A stretch of DNA of 53,249 bases from Bacteroidales bacterium (GCA_021108035.1 JAIORQ010000017.1:1-53249); one strand, 5' to 3'. Shown: positions 34,326-43,727, counted from the stretch's first letter. Numbers and translations are program-made. The notes: generated from the sequence alone by a model not told the origin.

Positions 34326-35036
34326 TTATTGTTTTTTTATTTGTTTAGTTATTTTATCAATTTCTTTACGAATAGGCAAACTATTAATATTATCAATATC
34401 TTCTGCAAATTCTTTATCTAAATTTTCAATATACTTACCAACTTCAAGTTTAATGTTGAAATCTTCCTCAATCTTCTCAATATCATCGTTTAATATTTCT
34501 AATTTACTTGTTTTTTCGAAAATTTCTTCAAAATTGCCTGTGTCAGACCTTAAATCAGCCAAACGTTTCTTATGTCTTTTCAATAATTTAAATTGTTTTT
34601 CTTCTTTTGAAATACTGTTGATTTTTTTTACAGTTGTATCTAATCTCTTTAAAATATCATTATATTCATTAATTAAGGTGTTACAAAATTCAACTTTTGA
34701 TTCTGACAGTTTCATTTGTTCCCTGTATTCTTCAATAACTTTATCAGTTTTTTCAATTATTCTTTTACTTATTGATAAGTTGTTTTCATGATATTTAATA
34801 TTTTCATATTCATTAAGTTCATCATACCAATAAGCTGTCGGGACATCAAAAATCTCAAGAATCAAATCTTTACTCCATTTTTTAATATCATCAATTTTGT
34901 TTATTTCATCGTCCCTTTCTTTTATACATTTCGCATGCGCTGAAGAAATTTGATTTTTCAGTCCTGTATTTTCATCTTCTTCAGAATATTCTTCTGATTT
35001 TCTTGATTTAAACAGATTTTTAAAAAAATTTTTCAT
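34326..35036 (-). CDS. Coiled-coil protein of unknown function
   Basis: I do not recognise the family. The 236 residues start with a basic amphipathic stretch (MKNFFKNLFKSRKS) without a signal peptide, then an acidic patch (SEEDENTG). The rest is mostly charged heptad-rich helix (about 60-230), with a conserved-looking YWYDELNEY. It is probably cytosolic or peripherally bound to the membrane through the amphipathic N-terminus. It precedes the methyltransferase-like gene by 8 bases. Confidence 0.6.
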   Translation of the reverse strand: MKNFFKNLFKSRKSEEYSEEDENTGLKNQISSAHAKCIKERDDEINKIDDIKKWSKDLILEIFDVPTAYWYDELNEYENIKYHENNLSISKRIIEKTDKVIEEYREQMKLSESKVEFCNTLINEYNDILKRLDTTVKKINSISKEEKQFKLLKRHKKRLADLRSDTGNFEEIFEKTSKLEILNDDIEKIEEDFNIKLEVGKYIENLDKEFAEDIDNINSLPIRKEIDKITKQIKKQ

Positions 35037-35202
35037 ATAATTTTTTATAAATTCATTAATTTCACTGGTACAAAAATAAATAATAATTTAAAAACAGTAT
35101 ATTAAAGTTTTATTTATAATATGAATTAATAAATATGAAAGCAATAAACATTTGCATTTCTCTATATGTAAAAGTATTATATTACGAGAATGCCGTCTAA
35201 AA

Positions 35203-35284
35203 AGGTGCAAAGCAACTAATTTTGCAAACAACCCGAAATATAACAATCTTATAATCTGCAAATTAAGAAAGTTGCTATGCACCT
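35203..35284. repeat. Inverted repeat with AGGTGCAAAGCAACT arms
   Basis: Arms 35203-35217 and 35270-35284 match in 14 of 15 positions, with inner complementary AATTTTGCA/TGCAAATT. It is related to the hairpin at 21056-21090. The gap 35037-35489 contains no gene seen; it is the divergent control region of two genes. Confidence 0.7.
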
Positions 35285-35434
35285 GATTTTACGAAATTAA
35301 CCTTTTTATACCATACTCATTATAGTATATAAAACAGATATGTTTTAAAGCAAATAAATACATAAATTATTTTGATCTTATTCATTTAAAATAAAATTAA
35401 TAACAAAATTATTTTTTAAAAATAAAAACATTCT

Positions 35435-35442
35435 TACTTTTG
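35435..35442 (+). promoter_or_regulatory. Bacteroidota -7 promoter element (TACTTTTG)
   Basis: TAnnTTTG match 47 bases upstream of the TPR lipoprotein start, preceded by T/A-rich sequence at about -33. It is a plausible sigma-ABfr promoter. Confidence 0.55.
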
Positions 35443-35489
35443 CATTAAATGTGATTATATATAATATTAACAGTTTAATTTATAGAATT

Positions 35490-37271
35490 ATGAAGAAATT
35501 ATTAATTATTCTTTCATCTCTTATTATTGCAGCGGCAGTATTTACAGGATGTAACCCTTTAACCAAAATGGTTAAAAAAGCCGGTGAAGTTGACTATAAA
35601 ACAACTCCTAATCCTCTGGAAATGCATGCCGGCATGGTGCCGATTGATGTAAAAGTTACTTTTCCCGCAAAATATTTCGGTAAAAAAGTAAAATTGGTTA
35701 TTACACCTGCTTTAGTTTCAGATTACAATTCAGCTGACGAAGTTTTATTCAGTACTCAGACAGTAATCGGGGAAAAATTTGAAGACAATTATGAGCAAAT
35801 CAGTTATAAAGAAGGAGGTTCTTTTTCTTTTAAAGACACAATTGCTTATGATTCCAAATTCAGAGCATCAGATTTTAATTTAAGTTTTCAGATTTCGACT
35901 CAAAAAGGTAAATCTGCCAACGTAACTAAAGTAAAACTTTGTGACGGTATAATTACTACACCTGAATTAGTTGACGAAGGAATGACTGTTGACGGAAACT
36001 TAAAAAGAGGTATTGTATTAGGAAAAACTGTAGATGTTCCTGTTACAAAACCTGAAATAAGATTAGAAGCAAAAGACGCAATGATTTATTTTGATCTTCA
36101 AAAATCAATTGTAAAAAGAAATGAAATCAAAAAAGATGAAATTGACAGCTTAAAGTCTGCAATTGTCAGTGCTTCAGAAGATCCGGATAAAGAATTAAAA
36201 TCTATTAAAATCGGAAGTTATGCATCTCCCGACGGTCCTCAAGATTTAAATGAAAAATTAGTAAAAGACAGAGGTACAAGTTCAAAAAGTGCATTTGAAA
36301 AACTTCTTTCAAAAGAAGAAATCGAAGAAATGGAAAATGCTGAATTCTTAATGACTGAAACAACTCCTATTGAAGACTGGGAAGGTTTCAAAAAACTTGT
36401 TGAAGAATCAGACATGGAAGATAAAGATCTTGTATTAAGAGTTTTAAGCATGTACTCTGATCCTGATACAAGAGAGCAAGAAATTAAAAAATTAGCAGCT
36501 GTTTATGACAATTTAAGAAAAGATATTCTTCCTATGTTAAGACGTTCAATTATTAAATTTGAATATCAAGGAAAAGCAAAATCTGATAATGATCTTAAAA
36601 ATATGGCAACTAACAGCCCCGGAGACCTTTATCAAGAAGAATTTTTATATGCTGCATCTATATGTGATGACGCAAATAAAGAGCAAGCATACAAAAATTA
36701 TGTTTCTCAATATCCGGATGATTGGAAAGGATGGAACAATTTAGGATGTCTCCAAGCAAAACAAGGTAAATTTTCTGATGCAAAAACTAATTTTGAAAAA
36801 GTTCTTGCTAAAAACAGTGATAATCCTGCTGCATTAAATAACTTGGGTGCTGTTGCATTAGGTGAAGGCGACATTGATGCTGCATGGGATTACTTTGAAA
36901 GAGCTGAAAATGCCGGTTGTAAATCACCTAACTTAGGTTATAATAAAGGTGTTGTATTGATCAAGAGAGCAAAATACAGTTCAGCAGTTGCTCAATTCAA
37001 TAACGATTCTTTCAATAAAGCTTTAGCATTAACCCTGTCAGGAGATAACGACGGAGCTATAAGCACTTTAGGAAATCTCGGAAGCAGTGAATACGGCATA
37101 TTCTATTATTTAAAAGCTGTTACTGCTGCCAAAGCAAACAAAGTTGACGATGTTATTGAAAACTTAAGAATTGCTATATCAAAAGAAAGTAAATTAAAAG
37201 ATTATGCAAAGAAAGATATGGAATTTCTTAACTTTGTTGACAATTCAGCTTTCAGAGGCGTAATTGAATAA
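35490..37271 (+). CDS. TPR lipoprotein with OmpA-like domain
   Basis: A 593-residue lipoprotein. The start at 35490 is chosen because it gives MKKLLIILSSLIIAAAVFTGC with lipobox Cys21; an upstream ATG would prefix 13 residues. After an Ig-like N-terminal part, an OmpA-like segment is seen (MIYFDLQKSIV, then IKIGSYASPDGPQDLNEKL) at about 195-270, with a long helical insertion. C-terminal TPRs (GWNNLGCLQAKQGKFSDAKT, NNLGAVALGEGDIDAAWDYF) run from about 415. Such proteins are common outer-membrane-anchored envelope factors in Bacteroidales; the specific role is unknown. It is followed by a strong terminator, so it is probably monocistronic. Confidence 0.75.
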   Translation: MKKLLIILSSLIIAAAVFTGCNPLTKMVKKAGEVDYKTTPNPLEMHAGMVPIDVKVTFPAKYFGKKVKLVITPALVSDYNSADEVLFSTQTVIGEKFEDNYEQISYKEGGSFSFKDTIAYDSKFRASDFNLSFQISTQKGKSANVTKVKLCDGIITTPELVDEGMTVDGNLKRGIVLGKTVDVPVTKPEIRLEAKDAMIYFDLQKSIVKRNEIKKDEIDSLKSAIVSASEDPDKELKSIKIGSYASPDGPQDLNEKLVKDRGTSSKSAFEKLLSKEEIEEMENAEFLMTETTPIEDWEGFKKLVEESDMEDKDLVLRVLSMYSDPDTREQEIKKLAAVYDNLRKDILPMLRRSIIKFEYQGKAKSDNDLKNMATNSPGDLYQEEFLYAASICDDANKEQAYKNYVSQYPDDWKGWNNLGCLQAKQGKFSDAKTNFEKVLAKNSDNPAALNNLGAVALGEGDIDAAWDYFERAENAGCKSPNLGYNKGVVLIKRAKYSSAVAQFNNDSFNKALALTLSGDNDGAISTLGNLGSSEYGIFYYLKAVTAAKANKVDDVIENLRIAISKESKLKDYAKKDMEFLNFVDNSAFRGVIE

Positions 37272-37298
37272 AAAATATTTATTTTATAAAATACTAAA

Positions 37299-37327
37299 AC
37301 TCTCATCTTTCAGATGAGAGTTTTTTT
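37299..37327 (+). terminator. Rho-independent terminator of the TPR lipoprotein gene
   Basis: Perfect 10-base-pair stem (ACTCTCATCT at 37299-37308, loop TTC, AGATGAGAGT at 37312-37321) followed by a T-run. The rest of the gap to htpG (37328-37568) shows nothing recognisable. Confidence 0.93.
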
Positions 37328-37568
37328 ATGCCAAATAAGGACAAATGTATTATCAAACTGAAAAAATGTCATACAATATCATGCCATGATTTTTTATCCG
37401 AAAATACACAGCTAAATTCATAAGTTATCTGTAAAATCAATTGTTATAAGATGCCGATTTCCGATTACAAGTTATTTAAAAACTACAGTAGTCTTAACTA
37501 AATATATACCGGCACGACCTTTGAAAATATGCGTAAAAAAATATTAATTTAAAAAAATAAAATAAGAT

Positions 37569-39620
37569 ATGCAAAAAGGTAAAATTAATGTAACCGGCGA
37601 AGACATTTTCCCGATCATAAAAAAGTTTCTTTATTCCGATCATGAAATTTTTCTCAGAGAATTAATATCAAATGCAACAGATGCTACTCAAAAATTAAAT
37701 ATCCTTGCATCAAAAGGTGAATATAAAGATGAACCGGGAGATCTTACAATCAGAGTAACTGCTGATAAAGATGCCGGAACACTTACAATTTCTGATGCCG
37801 GAATTGGTATGAGTGCCGATGAAGTTAAAAAATATATAAATCAAATTGCTTTTTCAGGCGCCGAAGACTTTTTGGAAAAATACAAAGATGACAGAAACGC
37901 GATAATAGGTCATTTCGGACTTGGTTTTTACTCATCATTCATGGTTTCCGATAAAGTTGAGATTATTACAAAATCTTATAAAGATGAACCCGCAGTAAAA
38001 TGGGAATGTGACGGAAGTCCTGATTTCACTCTTGAAGAAACTGATAAACCAATCAGAGGTACTGACGTTATCCTGCATCTTGATGAAGATTCTAAAGAAT
38101 TCTTGGAAGACAATAAAATAAATGAACTGTTAAATAAATATTGTAAATTCTTACCGGTAGAAATTACATTTGGTAAAGAGCAAGAGTGGAAAGAAGATAA
38201 ATATATTGATACAGACAAAGATAAGATCATAAATAATACAACACCGGCTTGGACTAAAAAACCAAGCGATTTGAAAGATGAAGATTATAATAATTTCTAT
38301 AAAGAACTATACCCTGCAACATTTGACGATCCCTTATTTAATATTCATTTGAATGTTGATTATCCGTTTAACTTAACAGGAATCTTATATTTTCCTAAAT
38401 TTACGAACAATATTGAAGTTCAAAAGAATAAAATACAACTTTACCAACGTCAAGTTTTTGTTACTGATTCAGTAGAAGGTATAGTTCCTGAATTTCTTAC
38501 TTTATTGCACGGTGTTTTAGACTCTCCGGATATTCCATTGAATGTATCAAGAAGTTTTTTACAAAGCGACAGAAATGTTAAAAAAATTGCAAGTCATATA
38601 ACAAAAAAAGTTGCTGACAGATTAAAAGATATATTCACAAAAGAAAGAGAAGAGTTTGAAAAAAAATGGAATGACCTGAAAGTTTTTATTGAATACGGAA
38701 TGCTGTCAGATGAAAAGTTCCATGAAAAAGCAATGAACTTCTTTCTTCTTCAAAACACTGATAATAAGCATTTTACTTTTGAAGAATATGAAAAATTAGT
38801 TAAAGCTAATCAAACAGATAAAGATAACAATACTGTATATTTATATACAACTGATCCGGAAGGTCAATACAGTTTTATCGAAGAAGCAAAACAAAAAGGC
38901 TATGATGTATTAGTAATGGACGGGCAACTTGATGCACATTTTATTAATAATATTGAAACAAAACTACAAGGAAAAAAATTCTTAAGAGTAGATGCGGATA
39001 TTATTGAAAAGTTGATTGCTAAAGAAGACGGTTTTGAGTCAAAGCTCAGTTCAAATGATGAATCAAACTTAACATCTGTATTTCAAAGTCAGCTTCCTGA
39101 AGATTCTACTTTTTTTGTAAGTTTTGAAGCTATGGATGAGAATACAAATCCTACCGTAATAACACAAAATGAGTTTATGCGAAGAATGAAAGATATGTCA
39201 AAATTAGGAGGAGAAGCGGGTTATTACGGAAATTTACCTGACAGTTATAATCTTGTTATTAATTCAAATCATAAACTTATTACAGATTTAAAAGACAAAA
39301 TGTATAAGGCTGTAGGCAGTAAAATTGAAAAAATTCAAAAAGAAACAGATAAAACAGAATCTGACATTAATGCTCTTAAAAAGTTACAAGAAGGAAAGAA
39401 AGATGAAGAGATTCCGCAAGAAGAGAAAGATAAAAAAGAAGAACTTGACAAACAATCTAAAGAATTGAACGATAAGAAACGAGAAATTCTTTCCGGTTTC
39501 AGTGAAAAGAATAAACTTGTAAAACAACTTATCGACTTGGGATTACTGGCAAATAATATGCTGAAAGGTGAATCGTTAAGCAAATTTGTAAAAAGAAGTA
39601 TTGAATTGATTGAAGATTGA
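37569..39620 (+). CDS. htpG: HtpG, Hsp90 chaperone
   Basis: The 683-residue cytosolic Hsp90 homolog has the GHKL ATPase N-domain (FLRELISNATDATQKL, DAGIGMSADEV, HFGLGFYSSFMV), the middle domain with the catalytic-loop region (NVSRSFLQSDRNVKKI) and the C-terminal dimerisation domain. A lysine/glutamate-rich coiled segment (about 590-640) is inserted near the C-terminus, as often in Bacteroidota. The last codons, with the stop TGA, are the first unit of a 21-base tandem array that continues downstream. Confidence 0.96.
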   Translation: MQKGKINVTGEDIFPIIKKFLYSDHEIFLRELISNATDATQKLNILASKGEYKDEPGDLTIRVTADKDAGTLTISDAGIGMSADEVKKYINQIAFSGAEDFLEKYKDDRNAIIGHFGLGFYSSFMVSDKVEIITKSYKDEPAVKWECDGSPDFTLEETDKPIRGTDVILHLDEDSKEFLEDNKINELLNKYCKFLPVEITFGKEQEWKEDKYIDTDKDKIINNTTPAWTKKPSDLKDEDYNNFYKELYPATFDDPLFNIHLNVDYPFNLTGILYFPKFTNNIEVQKNKIQLYQRQVFVTDSVEGIVPEFLTLLHGVLDSPDIPLNVSRSFLQSDRNVKKIASHITKKVADRLKDIFTKEREEFEKKWNDLKVFIEYGMLSDEKFHEKAMNFFLLQNTDNKHFTFEEYEKLVKANQTDKDNNTVYLYTTDPEGQYSFIEEAKQKGYDVLVMDGQLDAHFINNIETKLQGKKFLRVDADIIEKLIAKEDGFESKLSSNDESNLTSVFQSQLPEDSTFFVSFEAMDENTNPTVITQNEFMRRMKDMSKLGGEAGYYGNLPDSYNLVINSNHKLITDLKDKMYKAVGSKIEKIQKETDKTESDINALKKLQEGKKDEEIPQEEKDKKEELDKQSKELNDKKREILSGFSEKNKLVKQLIDLGLLANNMLKGESLSKFVKRSIELIED

Positions 39621-39705
39621 GTTAGATTGATTAAAGATTGAGTTAGATTGATTAAAGATTGAGTTAGATTGATTAAAGATTGACTACTTCAATCTAACTC
39701 AATCT
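39614..39705. repeat. 21-base tandem array at the htpG 3' end, with an inverted copy
   Basis: Unit AGATTGAGTTAGATTGATTAA repeats at 39614, 39635 and 39656, with a partial fourth copy to 39683. An inverted piece CAATCTAACTCAATCT follows at 39690-39705, able to pair with the third unit. The first unit includes the htpG stop codon. It may act as a terminator-like structure. Confidence 0.8.
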
Positions 39706-39803
39706 GTTTCAATCTGTTTTGAGCGAATACAATTTTTGTTTGTAGCTTTGCTGCGTTAAGAATTATGTTTATTTATAAAATTCTTAATTATAAATATAAA
39801 TAA

Positions 39804-39837
39804 TTTTGAAAGTTTATAAATTTAATTTGTATATTTG
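39804..39837 (+). promoter_or_regulatory. Promoter of the SiaC-like gene
   Basis: TTTTG at 39804-39808 and TATATTTG at 39830-39837 with a 21-base spacer fit the Bacteroidota -33/-7 pattern. The -7 element ends 31 bases before the chosen ATG at 39869, which favours that start over the upstream ATG at 39806. Confidence 0.6.
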
Positions 39838-39868
39838 GGTTTCAATAAATTTTAACAAATTTTCTGTA

Positions 39869-40249
39869 ATGGAGAGTATTTATATTCAAAAAACAAAAAA
39901 AACTCCTTTAATTAATTTAAATATAAAAGATTCGATATTTCAGATAAAAGGTCCGTCATTTTCTGAAAATATTGTTGAAGTCCTGAACCCTATTATTGAT
40001 TGGATTGAAAATTGTATTCCGAATCTCGAAAATGAATTAATTTGCGAATTGTATTTTACTGTTTTAAACAGTGCTTCTCATAAAAAGATTTTTCAAATAC
40101 TGATAAAGTTAAATGCTTTTTTAGATAACGGAAAAGTTATAAAAGTTAAATGGTATTATGATGAAGATGATGAGGATATTATGGAAATGGGCGAAGATCT
40201 CGTTGAATTAATAAACATTCCGTTTGAATTAATACCTGTAAAATATTAA
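39869..40249 (+). CDS. SiaC-like (DUF1987) regulatory phosphoprotein
   Basis: The 126-residue protein fits the DUF1987/SiaC family: N-terminal KKTPLINLN, then IKGPSFSENIVEVLNPIIDWI, the NSASHKK segment, and the C-terminal WYYDEDDEDIMEMGED. In characterised SiaC a threonine in the NTxSSK segment is phosphorylated by SiaB and dephosphorylated by SiaA. Here Ser68 in LNSASHKK takes that place, as far as I can align by eye. The start at 39869 matches the family N-terminus and the promoter; an upstream ATG adds 21 residues. It is convergent with the SiaB-like gene, 8 bases apart, and is part of the inferred partner-switch system. Confidence 0.8.
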   Translation: MESIYIQKTKKTPLINLNIKDSIFQIKGPSFSENIVEVLNPIIDWIENCIPNLENELICELYFTVLNSASHKKIFQILIKLNAFLDNGKVIKVKWYYDEDDEDIMEMGEDLVELINIPFELIPVKY

Positions 40250-40257
40250 GGGCACTC

Positions 40258-41430
40258 CTAATTTTTATCAATAATTAACTGTATTATAAAATACGAAGTT
40301 TTTGAGTTAATCCTTTTAAACTTATAATAAATTAAACTTTTATTTTTCAGCCTCATATCTATCAAACTCAAATCCGGTTTGTTTTTTATATCGTATGCAA
40401 AAAATTGCTCTAAATAATCTTTTATCTTAATTAAACTTTTAAGATTCGTTTTATTCAAAATATTTATTTTATTGCCTAATATCAGAGCTTTAGTATTTGA
40501 TATTATATTACCGGCTGTCAATAACAATTTTTTGTCTTTTGTACTTAATAAATAAACCCCTCTGCTGTTCCCGAGATTTTCTGTTTCATCTTCCTGAAAT
40601 TCATCTGCAAAAGTTACAATATTTCGCAGCATTTTAACAGTAATGTCAAAAACCAATTGTTTAACATCTTTCCCTCCTATAGAATGAGATTCAATTATAG
40701 GTAATATACTTTCCAAATTTTCAAAAGCAAAAGAACCGTTAAAGTTTAATAAAATATTCTCTCTGTTTAATAAACTGTGAAATTTTGAGATTCGTTTTAT
40801 TGAAATAAGATCACTTTTAGGATCAGGGTCAAAATCTTCCTTTAAAGTTAATCTAATCTGAAAATAATAGTATGACCAATCGTTATTTATTTTTTTGAAA
40901 TTAAATTTTATTCTGCCGTCAGTCCTTCTGGCCATTGTAATAATACCCAGACCTCCTCCCCCTTTATCAGAAATCACTCCGTTCACTAATATCTTATGAT
41001 ATTCTTTCTTTAATTCTTTGGGAGACAGCTTTTTAATGGTATCCAGATATTTTTCTAATACAGGTATTTTTTCATTATTAATAACATTAGCTGTAGTTAA
41101 ATAAATAGAATCAGTAGTTTTTTGTATAACAAACAAACTTTCTCCGGAAAATTCTTCATCTATAGAAATATCATGATGTCTGATAACATTTTGTAAAGAC
41201 TCTATTAACAAATATGAAATTCGCTTTCTGCTGCTTACAGCATCTTCATCATTAATAAATTTAACTTCTGTTAATTTTAGAATATTTGATGTTATGCCGT
41301 CTGAAAAGTTACCTCTATATACATATTCGATATAATCCTCACTGACAGATTTAGTCATTTCAAATGCCAACTCCATTTGATTGGCATATTCACTAAGCTG
41401 AAGATTATCTATATTTGAATCTTTACTCAT
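40258..41430 (-). CDS. SiaB-like protein kinase (DUF6272) with a fused degenerate second copy
   Basis: The 390-residue cytosolic protein consists of two related halves. The first half (about 20-200) has the GHKL-type N-box in LIESLQNVIRHH and the G-box SDKGGGGLGIITMAR, as in SiaB kinases that phosphorylate SiaC. The second half (about 220-390) repeats the fold (FNGSFAFENLESI, VKMLRNIVTFADEF, YLLSTKDKKLLLTAGNII, FKRINSKTSYFIIQL). There the N-box Glu is replaced by Lys and the G-box glycines are gone (KNKPDLSLIDM), so it is likely a pseudokinase. It is the last gene of an operon with the MORN and PapD-like genes, 17 bases after the former. Confidence 0.75.
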   Translation of the reverse strand: MSKDSNIDNLQLSEYANQMELAFEMTKSVSEDYIEYVYRGNFSDGITSNILKLTEVKFINDEDAVSSRKRISYLLIESLQNVIRHHDISIDEEFSGESLFVIQKTTDSIYLTTANVINNEKIPVLEKYLDTIKKLSPKELKKEYHKILVNGVISDKGGGGLGIITMARRTDGRIKFNFKKINNDWSYYYFQIRLTLKEDFDPDPKSDLISIKRISKFHSLLNRENILLNFNGSFAFENLESILPIIESHSIGGKDVKQLVFDITVKMLRNIVTFADEFQEDETENLGNSRGVYLLSTKDKKLLLTAGNIISNTKALILGNKINILNKTNLKSLIKIKDYLEQFFAYDIKNKPDLSLIDMRLKNKSLIYYKFKRINSKTSYFIIQLIIDKN

Positions 41431-41447
41431 AATAATGAAATATAAAT

Positions 41448-42557
41448 TTAATCAATATTTTTAATATTGATAACTTCTCCGTTTTGATATTTTATTTTTT
41501 TTTCTTTCTTTCCTGTTTTATCAAAAATCTCCCAATCACCGGTTTTTTTATCATTTAAATAAACTCCTTCCTGACGAATTTGTCCGTTATCATGAAAAAA
41601 CTTCCAAGCTCCGGTTGATTTTCCGTTTTTAAATGACCCTTCTTGCTTAATTTTACCGTTAGGATAATAAACTTTCCACAACCCGCTGAACTCACCGCCG
41701 ATATAATTACCTTCAGAAAAAATACTGTCGTCGGGATAAAAAGACTTCCAATACCCTACTCTAATATCTTGAGAATATCCTCCGGATTCAGCAAGTGCAC
41801 CGTTTTTATGAAAAGATTTATACAATCCGTTCAAAATTCCGTCTGTATATTTATAATATGCCGACATTACTCCGGATTCATAATAAGCATAAAAGTCCCC
41901 GTTTAGTTCGGTATTTTTATAAAAACATTTTCTCTGTAAATTTCCTGATTTATAATATACATATAAAGTGTCAAAAAAAGCATCGCCTTCTTTCTTCCCG
42001 CTGTAGTTTAATTCACCGGTTTCATAAAACGACTCCCAAAGCCCTGTTAATTTGTTATTTGAATATGTATTAGTTTGTTCCCTTGTTCCGTTTTCTCTAA
42101 ATTTTTCAACTTTCCCGTTTAAAACACCGAGATAATACTCTCCTTTTACTTCAACATTTCCGTTCTCATAAAATGTTGTAACAATACCATGAGGCCGTCC
42201 GATCTTATATTCTCCGGATTGTTTTATATCGCCGCTTTCAAAAAAATGCTTAAACGGGCCGCTTCGCATGTTGTTAACAAAGAATATTTCAGATTTTATT
42301 GATCCGGTTTCGTAATATATTTTCCAAATACCTTGCAATAAATTATTTATATATTCTCCTTCTTGAATTATTGTTCCCGTTTTTGAAAAATATGAATATT
42401 TACCGTTTTTGAATGTATCAGTTTCAGTAATAAATGCATAATATTCCTCTTTAATACAATTTCCTGTATCAATATAATATGTTTTAATGACCTCTTGACC
42501 GAAAACATATACAGAGAAGCAAAATAAAAAAATAAATATTGCGATTTTTCTTATCAC
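41448..42557 (-). CDS. Exported MORN-repeat protein
   Basis: The 369-residue product has a signal peptide (MIRKIAIFIFLFCFSVYVFGQ). About a dozen MORN_2-type repeats of roughly 23 residues follow (pattern GxWKxYYxxGxIKxEGxYxNG; for example GLWKVYYPNGKIKQEGSFKNG split at its Gly). Such repeats form an elongated beta-hairpin ribbon and serve as structural or binding scaffolds; the precise role is unknown. Its ATG overlaps the stop of the PapD-like gene by 4 bases, so the two are translationally coupled, and the SiaB-like gene follows after 17 bases. Confidence 0.8.
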   Translation of the reverse strand: MIRKIAIFIFLFCFSVYVFGQEVIKTYYIDTGNCIKEEYYAFITETDTFKNGKYSYFSKTGTIIQEGEYINNLLQGIWKIYYETGSIKSEIFFVNNMRSGPFKHFFESGDIKQSGEYKIGRPHGIVTTFYENGNVEVKGEYYLGVLNGKVEKFRENGTREQTNTYSNNKLTGLWESFYETGELNYSGKKEGDAFFDTLYVYYKSGNLQRKCFYKNTELNGDFYAYYESGVMSAYYKYTDGILNGLYKSFHKNGALAESGGYSQDIRVGYWKSFYPDDSIFSEGNYIGGEFSGLWKVYYPNGKIKQEGSFKNGKSTGAWKFFHDNGQIRQEGVYLNDKKTGDWEIFDKTGKKEKKIKYQNGEVINIKNID

Positions 42558-43384
42558 TCTTTTTCTTCTTCTTTATCAAGTATTACTAATGTTTCTTTTA
42601 ATCTTGTACCTTTTATCGTAGTTTTTATTCCGTAATCTAATAAAGCAACTAAAGAATATTTACCCGAAGGTAATGTTTCAGGCAAAGTAAATTTTACTTC
42701 TCTCGGATATCCGGGAAATGATTCAATTAAAATCGGATCAAATTCAAATTCTTCTCCGGAATTTAAATCTGAAGCGATAAATATTACTTTACATTTTGTA
42801 ATTGCAGCTCCGGTGTTTTCAACAAATGCAGTAAATATTCGATCTTTACTTTCAGAATCATCTACTTCTTGAAGATGTTTAATATTCATTTTGGTTTCAT
42901 AATTAGTAACAGGCAGTCTGTAAATTTGTACAGCAATTCTTCCGGTCAAACTAACAGAAGCGCTTAACTCTTTATCTGCATCAAATCCTGTTTGGACACG
43001 TGCAGTTTGAATATACATAACTGCCCAACGTGCCGTGTAATCATCTTCAGGTGCCTGCATCGTAATCTTTATTGGAATCTGTTCATTCGGATTAATATCA
43101 AAAAATGTTTTTTCAGGAGTTATCCATTCTGTACATGAACTCTTAGAAGAATTTCGTTTCATTGATTGTTTATTTCCGTTTATATCAACTACAAAATCCT
43201 CAAAAGTAATTGTAAAAGGTGTTTTAAAATTGGAATGATTTGTAATAGAAAGTACTTCTGACTGAGATTCACCCGGATCAACCATAAAATACATTTTTAC
43301 CGGTGACACTTCAAAATCTTGTGCAAATAAAATTGCCGGAAAAAAAATTATTAGAAAAGTTAAAAATAAATTAATATTTCGCAT
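42554..43384 (-). CDS. PapD-like periplasmic chaperone or surface Ig-like protein
   Basis: The 276-residue exported product has a signal peptide (MRNINLFLTFLIIFFPAILFAQ). It is followed by an Ig-like N-terminal domain with FEVSPVKMYFMVDPGESQS and LSITNHSNFKTPFTI, and by FFDINPNEQIPIKITMQAP. This strand pattern is typical of PapD/COG3121 pilus chaperones and of DUF916-type proteins. A second beta domain (FTAFVENTGAAITKCKVIFI, LPSGKYSLVALLDYG) and an acidic end follow. Together with the subunit-like and barrel genes on the other side of the SiaA-like gene it suggests a chaperone-usher-type assembly. It is first gene of an operon with MORN and SiaB-like genes. No transmembrane C-terminus is seen. 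Confidence 0.65.
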   Translation of the reverse strand: MRNINLFLTFLIIFFPAILFAQDFEVSPVKMYFMVDPGESQSEVLSITNHSNFKTPFTITFEDFVVDINGNKQSMKRNSSKSSCTEWITPEKTFFDINPNEQIPIKITMQAPEDDYTARWAVMYIQTARVQTGFDADKELSASVSLTGRIAVQIYRLPVTNYETKMNIKHLQEVDDSESKDRIFTAFVENTGAAITKCKVIFIASDLNSGEEFEFDPILIESFPGYPREVKFTLPETLPSGKYSLVALLDYGIKTTIKGTRLKETLVILDKEEEKE

Positions 43385-43564
43385 ATTTTTACAGTTAATA
43401 AAAAAAATTAGGTTTTAATTTCCAAATTTAAAAATTATTTCTTAATTTACATAATTAATTAAATACAATATATTATAAAAAATTTGAAATAAAATTTCTT
43501 ATTGGTAAAATTCTCATTAATCTGCATAATTTTTGCAGTTTAGTTTTATGTATTTATTATTTAT

Positions 43565-43572
43565 TACTTTTG
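43565..43572 (+). promoter_or_regulatory. Promoter -7 element (TACTTTTG) of the SiaA-like operon
   Basis: TAnnTTTG match about 155 bases before the ATG at 43728, implying a long leader that contains the hairpin at 43623-43661. Confidence 0.5.
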
Positions 43573-43622
43573 CCGCATTCCTGCTTTCGTAAGACAGGGA
43601 ACAGCAAGTTAAAAAATAACTT

Positions 43623-43661
43623 CCTGTAAATAGGGATGATCTTTCCCTAACTTGTTACAGG
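43623..43661 (+). promoter_or_regulatory. Leader hairpin upstream of the SiaA-like gene
   Basis: CCTGTAA (43623-43629) pairs with TTACAGG (43655-43661), and inside it AGGGA pairs with TCCCT. It lies between the putative promoter and the start codon, so a role in mRNA stability or attenuation is possible. The gap 43385-43727 shows no other feature. Confidence 0.45.
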
Positions 43662-43727
43662 AAACTGTTAATTTGGATGTTAAGAATTATTTTAACTTGT
43701 TTGTTTTATTTTAAAAACACTAAAATT

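Noticed and set aside
42554-43384. Calling the exported Ig-like protein a Gram-positive WxL/DUF916 system member
   Set aside because: The pattern is partly similar, but no WxL motif or C-terminal transmembrane anchor is visible and the organism is a Bacteroidota; a PapD-like chaperone fits the context better.
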